Shown piece after piece: positions 23,630-35,649 of a stretch of 64,000 nucleotides of DNA. A program made the position numbers and the translations under genes. The stretch's first letter is position 1, and each line of letters opens with the position of its first letter. The stretch comes from Plectrocnemia conspersa (lineage: Eukaryota; Arthropoda; Insecta; Trichoptera; Polycentropodidae): positions 1 through 64,000 of the forward strand of contig VTFK01000435.1 in NCBI GenBank assembly GCA_009617715.1. Direction: 5' to 3'. Below the pieces are notes generated by a model. It saw only the letters and a program-made list of their open reading frames with translations, had not been told where the DNA came from and made no database searches.

Positions 23630-23690
23630 AGGAATTATGATATATATCTTATGATATATATCGATATGATATATATCGTCTATGAAGTGA
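23630..23690. repeat. three spaced copies of the palindrome GATATATATC
   Basis: GATATATATC occurs three times between 23638 and 23681, separated by TTAT and GATAT. Each copy is self-complementary. The surrounding 23580-23900 is otherwise unremarkable, with a 74-codon frame of no known family. Confidence 0.7.
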
Positions 23691-24079
23691 GTTTTATCTG
23701 GATTCCGTACGTCGGGTCGGACCAGTGGATGCGAAGAGAGAAGCGGCAGCTACTGCGATTTTTATTAAATGTTGTTATTCAAAGTACAAATATCTGTAGA
23801 GGTCTTTGAGAAAGTCTCAGAGGAGTTTTAAGTCCTCGGAAGAGGTGTTTGAGAGGTAGTGATTATTGGTTGCCCGCGTTTATGCATTATATCCATGGCC
23901 CCCTTAATATGAGAATTTGTACTATAGTTTTTGTGTAATTGTTTGTACTTTTAATTTTTTTCTAATTATAATTATTTTTATATTATTATTGTTAATATAA
24001 ATTCACCCGTAAGTCAGATCATGTTATAATTCAGATCACGCAGTATTCTCTTATTGATGTATATTTAATACCGCCGACG

Positions 24080-24600
24080 AAAGCGAAAGTGATTTTTTTC
24101 AATCTCCATAAATAAAATGGGACTTCTTTATATTGTCGTTTCTCATGCGGCCCCTCCTTGCAAACGATACGCCTACGGCCCTCTTCCTTATCTATCCCCC
24201 GGTTATATTCTCAATCTAATCCCTTCACTCAACATCCAGATTACGGTCCACACGTTAAGATTTTACGATAAACTGGATTGAGATCGCGAGCTTTGTTTTC
24301 GTACTAGCCTTTGTTCGCAAGGTTCTTAAACCTTATTTATGTCTAGTACTAAATATTCAATTTGCTTGCATTCTACTGAACGTACTGAAATATTTTAGAG
24401 TTGAATATCAGAAAAATCAAGCAAACCGCTATAAGAAAATAATCAGAAGATTCACTTTCATAACCTTTGCGATATGAAAAAGAGAGTGCATAAGGCCGTA
24501 CGCTTAAAAGATCGTGCTTAACCGAGCGTCTGACGTCAGCGAGAGCAACAATGAGCTCTTGTTCGCACTCTTGATCATATTGTGACGACAAGCGTGTAAT
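24080..24600. promoter_or_regulatory. moderately GC-rich island
   Basis: Less AT-rich than its flanks, especially 24140-24300 and 24480-24570, with CpG words (gcgagagcaac, gaccgagcgtctgacgtc-like). A 72-codon minus-strand frame (24373-24591) is unrecognised. Possible regulatory element. Confidence 0.3.
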
Positions 24601-25439
24601 TATGCACTGCTTTCAATACTATATATTAATATAGGACGACCGACTCATTATTGGTATCGTATCTTATTTGACATGTTATTTATTCACAATATCTAAAATT
24701 AATTTATGTCACATTACGCGATTGTATTTGTGACTGATTAGAGCAAAGATAATACGAATTAAAAATTGAAACTGCAAATGATAAAATAGACGTAGGAAAA
24801 TCTGATAACAGTTAATGTTATAAACATATGAATTACTACATATATAGAAATGTATGTGTTGCTATTTGGCTGTAGAGTCATGGAGTTGCTTGCGTGTCGA
24901 CTTGGATGAAACCATCTAGATGGTAGAATAATCGGGCGATTGGTAACCAGTTGGTAGAAGAACAATACTATTTTGCGCAGGGTATTTAATGAATTTGAAT
25001 TTATTGTCTATCGCGTATCTTTCCAGAACAAAACATAGTTTCTTGATCGGTTCTTATATGTAATTAACGTCTCGAGGTGGATGTGCTATTAGGTTGTTTT
25101 TACAACATTTCTACAATATTTACACTGGCCAATAAAGATTTTGATGATTGATTCTGGCTAAGTTTATCAAACATATGTAGAATCAAAGTGTCTATGGTAA
25201 GCATAATGTATTACGTAAAGTTTTGATTAAACATGTACCAGCGATTGGTACTTAGAAATGTTTTTGTTTAAGGGCATAATGAAATTGTAATAATATGGAT
25301 TAAAAGTAGTAGGTAATATATTTACTAGTCTATATTAAAAACGATCACAAGAGTATAAAGAAAAACATCAGTTTAAAACAGAATTAAAAATGTATATTTA
25401 TAACTTTTTAGTATATTTACTTATCTTATATTCTACTTA
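24601..25439. other. AT-rich noncoding stretch, nothing recognised
   Basis: The 68-codon minus-strand frame at 24759-24965 has no recognisable domain. Confidence 0.5.
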
Positions 25440-25766
25440 GTCATTTCTCTTTGCAGAAACCAGCAGTGATCTGCCATTATACTAGCATTTCATCTTTCTT
25501 AAAAACGGTTTTTATAATAGCCATATCTTGAAGAAATCTCTCAATTGATTTGTCAAAAAGTTAAGGTGCAGTATTTAATATTACCTCAAAAGCCTTCCAC
25601 AGAGATTTTAATGACTTTCAGGCAGCTAACTAAACACTACTGAGGTGGTTTTCGTACTCCATGTCCTGTAATATTTTGTGTATTTGTGGTCCAAAAAGAT
25701 ACTTTCTTTCAACTTTGCTTCTAAAAGTTTTGAAAATTTTGTCATAAAATATTGAAAACCAGTACA
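25440..25766 (-). pseudogene. relic of a repeat-borne arthropod ORF (FGPQI..../ERF.QD..../ADHCWFL motif family)
   Basis: Minus-strand translation with frameshifts gives KFSKLLEAKLKESIF, FGPQIHKILQDMEYENHLSS, KSLKSLWKAFEVILN, then after a gap ERFLQDMAII and finally SIMADHCWFLQREMTK. This order matches a protein I recall as recurring in high copy in insect, spider and cnidarian genomes. Its features are an IFGP.I+KL....FE..L...E..AW.SF....NFLGN block, an ERFHQD block and an ADYCW.L.RD end. The His-rich centre between those blocks is deleted here. Its biochemical role is not known to me; its repeated nature suggests a transposon gene. Dead copy. Confidence 0.6.
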
Positions 25767-26319
25767 ATTTTTATCGAACTTTTTTCTAAGTGCATTATCT
25801 CACTAAAACTGACAATCGATCACGCTATCTGTCAGTTGACAGCAGTGTTGGCAATATTATTGTGTTGTTAGTGTATAAAACACAAACAAATAGTTACAAA
25901 ATCTTATATATATATATATATAATTGTTTTAATAATAATATTTATAAAATATATATTGTACCTATCTTAAACTGAATATTTTGACGTGCTACATTTTTTT
26001 GTGTTTTAGAATTTAAATTTACCTCTGCAAAATAGATTAAGACTAGTGTTAATAATACAATTGTCTGGTCACGAAATCCCTTCAATTATTGTGATAGTAC
26101 TGTGTGTATTCCAACTTTCGAGTCTTTTGATCTCATTTTGTTTGTAAAAGCCATCGATAGAATAACCTATAAATTATAACAAATTTTGTAAGTGGTTGAA
26201 ATCCCCACGAAGCTCTAATATACCAAATTTTTTTTTATTACTTTGATTGCCATTCAAAAAAGGACTTATGTAATTCAGTTCCACCCTTTATATACAAGCG
26301 TTCTTTTTAGATTAATTTT
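25767..26319. other. AT-rich noncoding stretch with TA microsatellite
   Basis: A TA run at about 25903-25922. No gene recognised. Confidence 0.55.
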
Positions 26320-26770
26320 CAACAAGGCAAAATTACGTTTCTTGGAGAGCAAACGCCTCATTACGATCGATCAATGAGTCCATTTCCCTCGTTTTCGCAT
26401 CGGAGGAAAAAAGCAAAACCTCTCTTTCCACAGCCCATTCAATAATCATTTTTTTTTCGCTCAGCCATTGTGGCAACACATTGATAATTTCGCGATGGCA
26501 ACACGCTCATACACACATACCACAATCCAGGAATAATTGAAGAGCGGCGAACACAATCAGAACACATTGTGCTCGGCGAAGCCCGATCGCATTGTGCGCG
26601 ACGGGTGCCTTTGATAATTTTCCCTATTTACAATCGTAGATTTTATATTAGATCGCTTATGGAAACGTTCCAAAGCTCCAAATCGAATCGGGCGTTGAAC
26701 GACACAGTCGAAATTAACACTCGAAAAATAGGGGATGAAAGAAAAGAGAGGAAAACCGGGAGAAAATTGT
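26320..26770. promoter_or_regulatory. GC-rich island, candidate regulatory element with repeated CATTGTG
   Basis: CpG-rich stretch without a recognisable protein (81-codon frame at 26569-26814). It carries several Sox-like CATTGT words: ccattgtggcaacac (26466), cacattgtgctcgg (26563) and gcattgtgcgcg (26590). A duplicated ggcaacac word also occurs near 26472 and 26496. Clustering of Sox-type cores fits an enhancer; this is inference. Confidence 0.38.
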
Positions 26771-26819
26771 TTGTTTGGCGGTTAATCGTCAATGAAAAAA
26801 ATATATTTTTGTAGTAATA

Positions 26820-27839
26820 GTTATGTGATGTTTTTTTTATTTATATATAAAGGGTTTTTATATAATATTTTTTATTGTAACAATTCATAATATATTTTTT
26901 TATTAGATTCGCAATTTCAAACTTCTGTGGATTATCAAAAAATACGAAATACACCTCCTTTTTTAAATGTACATTGTAATATGTATTATTGTCTAACATA
27001 CATTTTTAATTACTTATCATATATTTATTTTGAATATATTGCTCTTTCGCTTGCAATAAGTATTCTTTGTCGTAAGCGCGCTTTTTCTATTACATATTGG
27101 TCTAAATGCCGCAATGGCCGTAAGCTCATTAGAGCGATGTTTAAAAAATTTAAGCTTTGAGCCTAGACATGTAACGCTAGATTTATATTCTACATTACTA
27201 CCGTGTTTACTTTGAAAAGGCGGTGACAAAGTTTGTATACGTTTCGTAAATATATTAAATTCTGTTTTATTCTAGTTGATATTAATTTTTTACTTCTTAA
27301 AATATTCATTATTGTTATCAAAACACTGCAAACACTCCATAGGATTGCACGTAAATAAACCTATATATTATCAAACCGTACGATATTTTTCGTATACTAA
27401 ATAAAGTGTAACAACCCGAGCAAACTTTAATAACAAACTAAAATTTTACACATTATCGAATGTTCATTATTTAGTTAAATACCATAGCAACTACTTGTCA
27501 GGTATGAACGTATTAAACGTAAAATATAGTTGCGGGTTTTGAATTAATATAGTTTGTGAATCAATTTTTTATGCTATACTGTGTCAAAAGCTTTTTCTAT
27601 ATATGTAACATTGAAAAGCCCGTACTCTTTTTCATAATAAAATTAGTGTATACGTGTTCCGACAAGCTATTAAGTTTATGTATATTTGAGTGACTGTTCC
27701 TGTATAAAATATATCGGTCTTGCTCTCAGTGCTGAGATATATTATGATTTTTTTTAAATAAAAGTATTTATTAATAAATAAAATATTGATAAAATTGCTT
27801 ATGTACCCATATCCGTAACACGCAATATTCGCACTTATT
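26820..27839. other. AT-rich noncoding stretch, nothing recognised
   Basis: Two overlapping frames of 70-77 codons on opposite strands at 26927-27229 show no known domain. Confidence 0.5.
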
Positions 27840-28090
27840 TAACATCCTCTCTAAATGTCGCTCGCAAAAAAGCACATTAGGCAGAGCGCGATAATTCATC
27901 GCGAATATAAAAATTTATATACACATCGAAAAGGGGTCATAAATATGCTTTTTGGGGTCATACCGCGCAACGTTCGTTCCCTTTTGGCAATTCAATTATC
28001 GCGAATGACCCCCGTCGGGCGTATGTACGGAAACTTCGCATTTCCGATACACCGAAAAAAAAAACAGTAACGTAAACGTACACGTAAGAG
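27840..28090. promoter_or_regulatory. GC-rich island with three GGGGTCA nuclear-receptor-like half-sites
   Basis: GGGGTCAT occurs at 27933-27940 and 27954-27961, 21 bp apart start to start, and once inverted (ATGACCCC) at 28005-28012. GGGTCA-type hexamers are half-sites for nuclear receptors such as EcR/USP and Seven-up (established knowledge). GCGATAATTCATCGCGAA and ATTATCGCGAATGA words flank them. A 71-codon frame across the region has no known domain. Confidence 0.42.
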
Positions 28091-29369
28091 GGATATTCGA
28101 TTGGTAATGGAAACATTTTAATTATGGGATATTTCTGGCTTCATATTTACACCATTTTATTCATTACACGAAAGGTTAATTAATATCACTTACAGTTATA
28201 ATTATCTCGTAGTTATTGACCTTAGTTGCTTTTGTTTTAAGATTGCCTGTTATTAATTTCTAAAACTGCACTCAGCGCTCGCTTAAATATCGCTTTTGAT
28301 CTCCACTATCCTACTCTAGTGTTGATTAAATGTTAGTGAGTAGTAATAGGAAACCACTACTACAATTTTACACTTCTTGGACGACACCTTTACTATTATT
28401 TTTATCATGTTTATACATGTTTTAAAATATATATATATCCATATACATTTTACAATAAATTACTTAAAACTAAAAGGTGGGGTTTATATTAAATTATTTA
28501 ACTTTAAATTAGAAAAGTGAGCGTAATGTTTATGTTTTATTTATATACTTCAATTTTTGACGTACATTAAAAAATGTCTTTATTATGTATTAAATTAATT
28601 ATATAAATAAGCATTTTAAATCTAGGTAAATTAGGATTTTTTTTAATTAGAAACACTGCCTTGTACAAAATTTTAAATAATTAAATAATTAACTCGATTT
28701 ATGATTAATTTATAATAAAAACTCTCAGATACGTAAACACAGTTTAAAATAAGTTGAAAATTAACTACTTTAATAATTCGTTTAAATTTGTGTTTATTTA
28801 ATAAACAAACTTTTTAAATTAATTGTTTATGTCTGCAAATGTGTTTCTAAAATAATACAATTATATAAAATAGTGCTATATTATATTCATGGAATTTTTA
28901 TATATCAAAGCATACAATTATAAATTCAGCAATAGTAAAGTAGATTTTAAATATTAAGGTAAAAATATATTCCATTATATTTTCTGGGTTCAATATGATA
29001 TTAATAATGATAACATTTAATTCTAATTAAATATTGTACATTTTAAACTCTGACAATAATAAACTATGAAATTTATATACATATAATAATTATTTGTTTA
29101 TTCATTAGATAATTATTTTTATATATTATTTTTCTTAAAACAATTATTATTACGGCTTATTTATAATATATTGTTTGTTCTTCTATTATTATATAATAAT
29201 AATACAAACAATTATTTTTTATTTATCATTAAGTTTTGCGATTTAAATTAAAATAATAGGCTCTTGAAATCAAAAATATATTTTTTAGTTTTTATTTACT
29301 GTAAAAATATTTTTTAGTTAATGTACATGTTACTGTTATGTTATGTTTCATTTAAATCATATCGGATAT
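28091..29369. other. AT-rich noncoding stretch, nothing recognised
   Basis: About 1.3 kb without gene or motif cluster. A small inverted repeat (ATTGTTTGT and ACAAACAAT) flanks an ATTATTATATAATAAT core at 29170-29212. Confidence 0.5.
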
Positions 29370-29870
29370 ATATTTCTACTAGTGAAAATATAAATTATCT
29401 GACAAGTGCTAGTAAAATTAAACACTGCTCTAAACTGTCATTTTACAGGCTTGAAATGTAAGTAGTGATATTTAACCGACAGATGTGAACGCCACTTGTT
29501 TAATCCTGAATGCCACTGGTGAATTTCGTTTCATAAAGTAGTTGAACGCAAGCAAATTTATAGATCAATGTAATTATATTTATACTAGTGTAAATTTAAC
29601 TTCACTAAAAGTACAAATTCAATATATAAATATATATGAGTTTCTGTTTCAACATAAACCTTTCCTAATGAAAGTTCAAAAACTAAAATTAGTTTTATAA
29701 CTTTCATTTACAAAAAAATAAAGTTTGGTTAATTCGATTAGATTAGGTTTAGGTTTAGGTTTAGAATAGCAAATGGATTTTTTGCAACTGTCAAATTGAC
29801 TTTTATTGAGATTTTAGAGTAGTACTTCACTAAAGTGTATATTTTCTCTAAAATAAATATATATCATAAT
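29370..29870. repeat. foldback-like repeat family G, copy 1, with TTTAGG triplet
   Basis: The left part (gtgaaaatataa..., ctgacaagtgctagtaaaatta, cactgctctaaactgt) is weakly mirrored at the right end (acttcactaaagtgtatattttctc), giving foldback ends. Relatives occur at 61250-61520 and 62085-62175. The stretch 29680-29800 matches the inverse of 61440-61515. Three TTTAGG units at 29743-29764 occupy the place where the relative has gatttggtttgggttgg, so they arose inside the repeat. No coding capacity. Probably a MITE-like element; class unknown. Confidence 0.5.
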
Positions 29871-30959
29871 GAAAAAATTATATACTAGAGAAAATATGAA
29901 TTAATTGAAAAATACATTTTTACTGTAACATACATATGTTCTCTACTTCTGCTAGCTAAATTTATATTAAAATAATATTTTTTTCATAAAAATAATAATG
30001 CCATAACTTTATCAAAATCACTAGGATATCTTAAAACCATATTTAGTAAACTTGTTTATATATTATAAATATTGTTTATACGTATATATTCCATATTATA
30101 ATTAATTGTTTTAATAAACAGATAACTACCATAGTTTTTATTAAATTACCAAGAAACAATTAATTTTGTAAAAAGTGTCAATTCTCAATATTATTTTCCT
30201 GATTTTTTTTTGAAAATAATGCAGATTCTTATGAAATACTTTCTAAAGCGACTTCTTGGCTATTTTATTGCTTATATTTCTGATTCTTTGGACTTTTGTT
30301 TAGTTTTAATTATTTTTTAATTGATAACGTTATTGAAAGAACGACTAATTGTATTTTTTATATTTAATGTTGAATTCCTAGTATTATCGATAAAATAAAA
30401 AATGTATAATAATGCTTAAATTTCTTGAGAAATATTGAGAGGCTTGTAGTAATTTCTCGAGAAAAAATAAATTAATCTAAACATTTTGAAAATTTTATTA
30501 ATGAGTAATGAAAAACAATACTTGTAAGTGTATTTACGAAGTTTATTAAATAGTCTGATTCGCCATCTTGTTAAAAAGATACTTGAAAAGCTTTTTAAAA
30601 AGAAAAATCTATTTTCTTATGTTGCTACATGTATTATTATTATATTTAGTTTTATATTTATAAGCGTGTCGCGTATAGCGTAATCGTAAATAAGTTTTTT
30701 ATAGCATGTATTTTTTATTTAATTTTTCCGCAAATTCTAAAACAAAAAGTAGATTATAAATAAGTTATATATTTTATACGTTGCGTGTATATCAAACTAG
30801 ATTAACTATTTTTACGCATTTTTTTCACCAACCAAGCTTTTTATTTAATTATTTAGTTTAAGAAATAAGTGTTGATGGGTGGCAATTACACAAGTTACAA
30901 TTATTATTATTAATTAATAATTAAAGTGTATACATTTTAATTGCATAATATCATATTAT
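29871..30959. other. AT-rich noncoding stretch, nothing recognised
   Basis: No gene or structured repeat seen. Confidence 0.55.
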
Positions 30960-31110
30960 AATGCGATTGATCAGCGGATGAGTCCCCGCCGGTCATCGTC
31001 TTCCCGTCGAGGTCCACCAAGGAATGTGCTGCTATACGCAGCCGTCAGTGTCACCAGAATGCCGCATATTTTAGGTTATAATGAATCATTAGTCCCCACC
31101 TGAGTAATTA
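30960..31110. promoter_or_regulatory. short GC-rich island
   Basis: A compact island of about 110 bp in a very AT-rich setting, starting ATGCGATTGATCAGCGGATG. No frame of useful length. Possibly a conserved element. Confidence 0.3.
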
Positions 31111-31359
31111 AATATTTTTTTTAATTACTTTTCTTACTTTTTAATAATATTTTTTATAAACTTTTTTGGTCTTTTGATGGCAAAAAAATATATAAATACT
31201 CTCGTTTATCTATATCATTCGTTATAGTCAATGCAAAGAAATGTTTATCATGGATCGTCAGTTTTGTCAGTTTTTTAAAATTTGTGTTGTAAAATGTATA
31301 TTAATCATTTCTAAAATGATAAAATTGTGATTTCGTTGAATTCTGAAAGCTACCTTTTT
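31111..31359. other. AT-rich spacer
   Basis: Nothing recognised. Confidence 0.5.
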
Positions 31360-31830
31360 ACTGTCATGTGCCGAATCATAGCATCCGCATAATTTTTACT
31401 GCGGTCAATAGTAGCGCGCAAATGTCGCCGTGCACTCACTTACCACCAGTACCACTCTTCCCATTCGTCGACCGCAGTAGTCTGCGGTTCGAATCCGCAT
31501 TCCACCACACCTTACACACTAAATACGGCAAGTTTTGTTTGGAAACTCGCCCCGGATGTTACCTCAAACACGCGCATGCTTAACCCTTAACCTCAGAGGC
31601 ACACACGTATTCGCACACGAATTCTAACCTCAAGCAGACATCGATTGAGGGGCAATGCCGAGTTTACAATAATAGTGAGAGCGTTTAGTGCGATTCCGGC
31701 TATGCGCCGTCGTCGAGTTAATTAATTTAACATCAGACGGGTGGTATTGTTCCAACGAGAGGGGTATTTGAGAAGCACTGACTAAGTTTCGCGTTGAATA
31801 AGCGCACGCCGTAACTGGGATGATAATTAA
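31360..31830. promoter_or_regulatory. GC-rich island with a tRNA B-box-like hairpin
   Basis: CpG-rich block. At 31483-31499 TGCGG-TTCGAAT-CCGCA forms a perfect T-arm-like hairpin containing GGTTCGAATCC, the canonical B box. The same TGCGG can also pair with CCGCA just upstream (31472-31476). No acceptor stem or D arm is found, so it is not a tRNA. It may be a tRNA-derived repeat relic or an unrelated structured element. A 71-codon frame crosses the island without a domain. Confidence 0.35.
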
Positions 31831-34129
31831 AAAAATATACGTATGACTGTAGACTATAGACTATTCAACGTTTGCTTTGTATTTTATATAAAGTTGCGTT
31901 AAAGTTTACAATTTTAACGAAGTTTCTGCTATGGAAAAATGTTAATTAATTAAAGCGAGAGCTCAAGGTTTATTATTAAAAATTATGCCGTGATTTCTCA
32001 ATATAGCTATCTTTAACAATCATATAATTTTGATTAAAAATATTTTATCGCCTCTTTACATATGCAAAGAAATTTTGCCAAGTGTGTAGTTCATCTCACA
32101 GTTCGTATTGATTTTGTGCAGGAAATCTAATCCTCAATGAAGTCAAATTTCGTCAACACGAATGAGCAAGATAATTTTTTTCACAATTTTGACTCTGTAA
32201 TAACTTTTTATTTTCCTTTTGGCGTGAGAATCTCGGTTAATTTTTTTTTTAAAAAAAATCAAAGCATAAGCTTATCATTATTTTTTAAAAATGGTGCCGT
32301 GATTACTTGAAACTATACAATCTTTAAAATATTTTTTTTTCACTTCGCAAAAAATCTTAGTGATTTTGCATTACTAGCTGCTCTTATAATTTTAGATCAC
32401 TATACAATTTCTAATTTAACCGAATTTGCTAGCACCGAAATAATTTCCTTTTTGTAAACTAATCTTTATTCACATGTATAAATATGTCGCTTATAATACG
32501 ATATTTTTAAGGTTTAGTTGTACAGCTAATTATTGTTTTACAACGACGTTTTAAATAATATTCACGCCTTAGGAGCAAAAAAAAATTAAATGCTACTTTT
32601 AAACCCTTTGAGTGATTTTTTATATTTAAATATTAATTTTTCTGCGAACCGATAGCGACGAATTACAAATATGTATCGTCCAAAGAGATTTTTTTATCGT
32701 TACCTTTTGTGACACAAATATCTTTATTCTTTTTGTGTGTAATATATTAAATTTATTTTTAGATATAATGTACATACATAATAAAATAATATTAAATACT
32801 CTGTAAAAAATTTATATTCTATATTAAATTGGGTTTCAGAATTACTATAATATAACTTGAGCCCGGCTTAGTGCCACAATACAGCTTTATATAGGACCAT
32901 ATATATTATTAAATTTATTAAAAACCGTATTACGTAGGTAATATATCTTATAAAGCGTTGGATATACGAAAATTAATATTGATAATTTGACTTCTGGCAT
33001 GATTTTGTTTTACATAATTATCACTACACTATTACATGTATATATTATTGCATTGTACTCGCTAATCATTAAACAATGAGTATACATAAATAAATTATGT
33101 TTTTATATTTAAATAAAAGAGATAAGGCTGAACTACTCGTCTTTTCACAATTTGAGGGATTAAATCATGCTATTAAAAATAAAAAAAATACTAATTGAAC
33201 TTGTGATACGTGTTTTAACGGTCCAAAAAAATAATAGATTTATTTGTTTAAATGGAATACCACCGTAGTAAACATTTTATCAGCTTAAGTCACAAGGTAC
33301 ATGTCCTAAATATGTATCAAAATGTTTTATAATCAGATTTCGCTTCCTTTTGTTGCCATGAAAAATACTGTTTTGATTGCGATCGTTTGTGAGTGGCCAC
33401 CGTTAAAATGGAACATTTAAGACGTAAATTATTTTGTTACTTTTAACTTAATTGTGACGAAGGTTGCGGTTTTTCAAATAGGTTACATTCGATTTTTGTG
33501 ATGCATGCTAAACCCATATTTTTTAAAAGTTACTATAAATGCTATAAGGTTTGACAAAAGGAATAACTGACCAGTCGATGTTTACGACTTAATAACGTAA
33601 TATTTAGATTCTCGCTCTGGTGCGTGAATTTGACTGGAAGCCATTAATATATACATTTACGACTTTATGATTTAATCTCTTCATTGAATGTACAGTATGT
33701 CTTTATTTTGGACATGTATGTTTCTCACACTCAAAATTTGGATTGTTTGCGGTTTACTTTGCTATTCAACAATTATTTTTATCTGGTTTTATCGAAAACA
33801 AACTCACTTGACATTTTTGTGTTTTTTGTAAACTATTTAGAACTGGTATGAAACCTGATTTTGTATGTTTATTGTAATCACACATTACACTTAAAATTTA
33901 AATATTTTATAGTTTGCCTTATGTCTAATTTCAAGGGATTTGTATAGATAACCCACTTCAAAACGCTTATCTGAGTGATGCCCTTCTCTCGTTTCGCTCA
34001 CAATGAAGTTTAGGAATCCTTTGACAACAACAAACACGTTCTATCCAGCATTATCGAAACTTGCCTCTATGGACGTAGTGTCAAAGCAAAGTAAACGTGT
34101 CTAATTGTTCTAAAAGCATTAAGGTCATA
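31831..34129. other. AT-rich noncoding stretch, nothing recognised
   Basis: About 2.3 kb with no supported gene, repeat or motif cluster. Confidence 0.55.
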
Positions 34130-34485
34130 TTGTATATATGTATACCCATGTCACACACTGGTGCGATGTGATGGTTTTTCCTTTTCGTTTTTCCGCTCTT
34201 GGTCCATTTCCTTGCGTTCAGCCGTAGTGGAGTCTTAGTTCTGTTTGTTCTCCTTATTGTTTTGCTATCTGCGCCTTCTCTCTTATAAGAGATTTCTCAC
34301 TTCTTTCATTTCGCCTTGCACTGGGAGTTCGTTTCGATACGTTTTTATTTTCTTGCTTGGCTTGTTTGCTCTCTGCAACTCGCCTGCATTATCGGATAAC
34401 TGTATTTACAAGATATGCTTATCCTATCTGCGGATTTGCACGCTGGACGCCATCGCGCTCGATGCTTTTCTGTTGCATTAATATA
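34130..34485. other. less AT-rich, pyrimidine-rich noncoding segment
   Basis: The plus strand is rich in T and C (ctcttataagagatttctcacttctttcatttcgcc). A 78-codon frame (34245-34481) is hydrophobic only because of that bias and shows no known domain. Confidence 0.35.
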
Positions 34486-34869
34486 ACAAGGAAATTGGTT
34501 TAATCTAAAAAAATGAATACATACATAATAAATAAATTTTACAAAATATCAATAATATTTTCAGGAATAAAAGATTTATTGAATAAAAAAAATATTTGAT
34601 TTGATAGCTGCAAAGTTTTATTATTTATACTTATATAATATGTGTTCTGGACATTTAACTGTATTTTTGCGATTTTTTTTTGATTACCGATATGATACGA
34701 TAAAATAGTATGTGTAAAAATTGATAAAGGTATATCAAACGTACATGAAATTGTATCTATATTGCTGTTCATGATCCCAATCATTTTAATGTCATTATTA
34801 TAAATGGTGAGGGATAGTTTGAGGCTAGATTTACTGCCATTTTTAAATTGCTTACATATAATCATGCGT
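34486..34869. other. AT-rich noncoding stretch
   Basis: A 108-codon minus-strand frame (34539-34865) is rich in N, I and S, as expected from AT-rich DNA. I see no domain in it and do not call a gene. Confidence 0.45.
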
Positions 34870-35395
34870 CACGTTATCCGAAACACCCAAATCAAGATCT
34901 AATAGCACCTTTTTTTTTTGAACAAAAAGTCGCACATTGTTATCAATTCCAATTTAATTTCTCTACGGCCGAACAATGGGGGGTAAAAAGACAAGTTGGT
35001 GTAAAAATCAACGAGCGCCCTTTTCAATGATACCCAAACGACCTCCTACCGGCCGTAGATTGTGTTGTTTGCGTCCAGTGAATCACGACTTCCCGCGGGA
35101 ATGGACCCCATTTGTTTTTATTAAGATTAATTGAATCAAATGTCCGCAGGCCGTGCCGACGGTGACCGAAAGCGCAGTCTGACTGCACGCTACTGTACCG
35201 AGCGGCGATTGGACCGTGATCGGTAGATTTTTTGCGAGAGCTGAGCTTGCGACTGGGAAAATATGCTTGGAAAATTGCGATTTTATGTGACCTTTGAGCT
35301 TTCGGGAGCAACGCGCTGAAGTTCTTTTCAATTTTCGTCTGTTTATGTCTTGTCATAATGTGTATGTATTGATTTTTACTCTCGTCTGCGAGATA
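34870..35395. promoter_or_regulatory. GC-rich island, candidate regulatory element
   Basis: Long CpG-rich block, richest at 35030-35290. Two overlapping minus-strand frames (124 and 82 codons) cross it in different phases, with no domain in either. CCATTTG and CAAATG bracket a TTAAGATTAATTGAAT core at 35107-35140. Regulatory role inferred. Confidence 0.38.
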
Positions 35396-35649
35396 CAAAA
35401 GTAATACTAAATAAATAGCATTAAATTTTAGCGAAAATTGGCATTCACAGAAAAAGTTTTGTTTATAAATCGTGCTTTTATTGCCATCTTATACTAATAT
35501 AGCTTAAATAGGCTTTTATGATTTTTTTATCACAAGCTCCGTTATTGTAAAAAATAAAGAAAATATAGTATTATATATTGTGTAATATAATAATATATAA
35601 ACCATATTGTCAATGTTACATTGTTATATAAATATCCGACAATAGCTAT
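35396..35649. other. AT-rich spacer
   Basis: Nothing recognised. Confidence 0.5.

Noticed and set aside
29743..29764. Interstitial telomere array
   Set aside because: Only three units, of TTTAGG rather than TTAGG, inside a dispersed repeat whose relative has a similar GT-rich word.
30970..31010. GGATGAGTCCCCGCCGG resembling a hammerhead ribozyme core
   Set aside because: The invariant CUGAUGA is altered and the matching GAAA segment with stem II is absent.
31470..31507. tRNA gene suggested by a perfect T arm
   Set aside because: No acceptor stem, D arm or anticodon arm at the required distances.
34539..34865. 108-codon minus-strand ORF as a gene
   Set aside because: Composition (N, I, S, F rich) is what AT-rich noncoding DNA gives; no domain or context supports a gene.
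35024..35398. 124-codon minus-strand ORF as an exon
   Set aside because: A second minus-strand frame overlaps it in another phase, there is no domain, and no convincing splice sites bound it.
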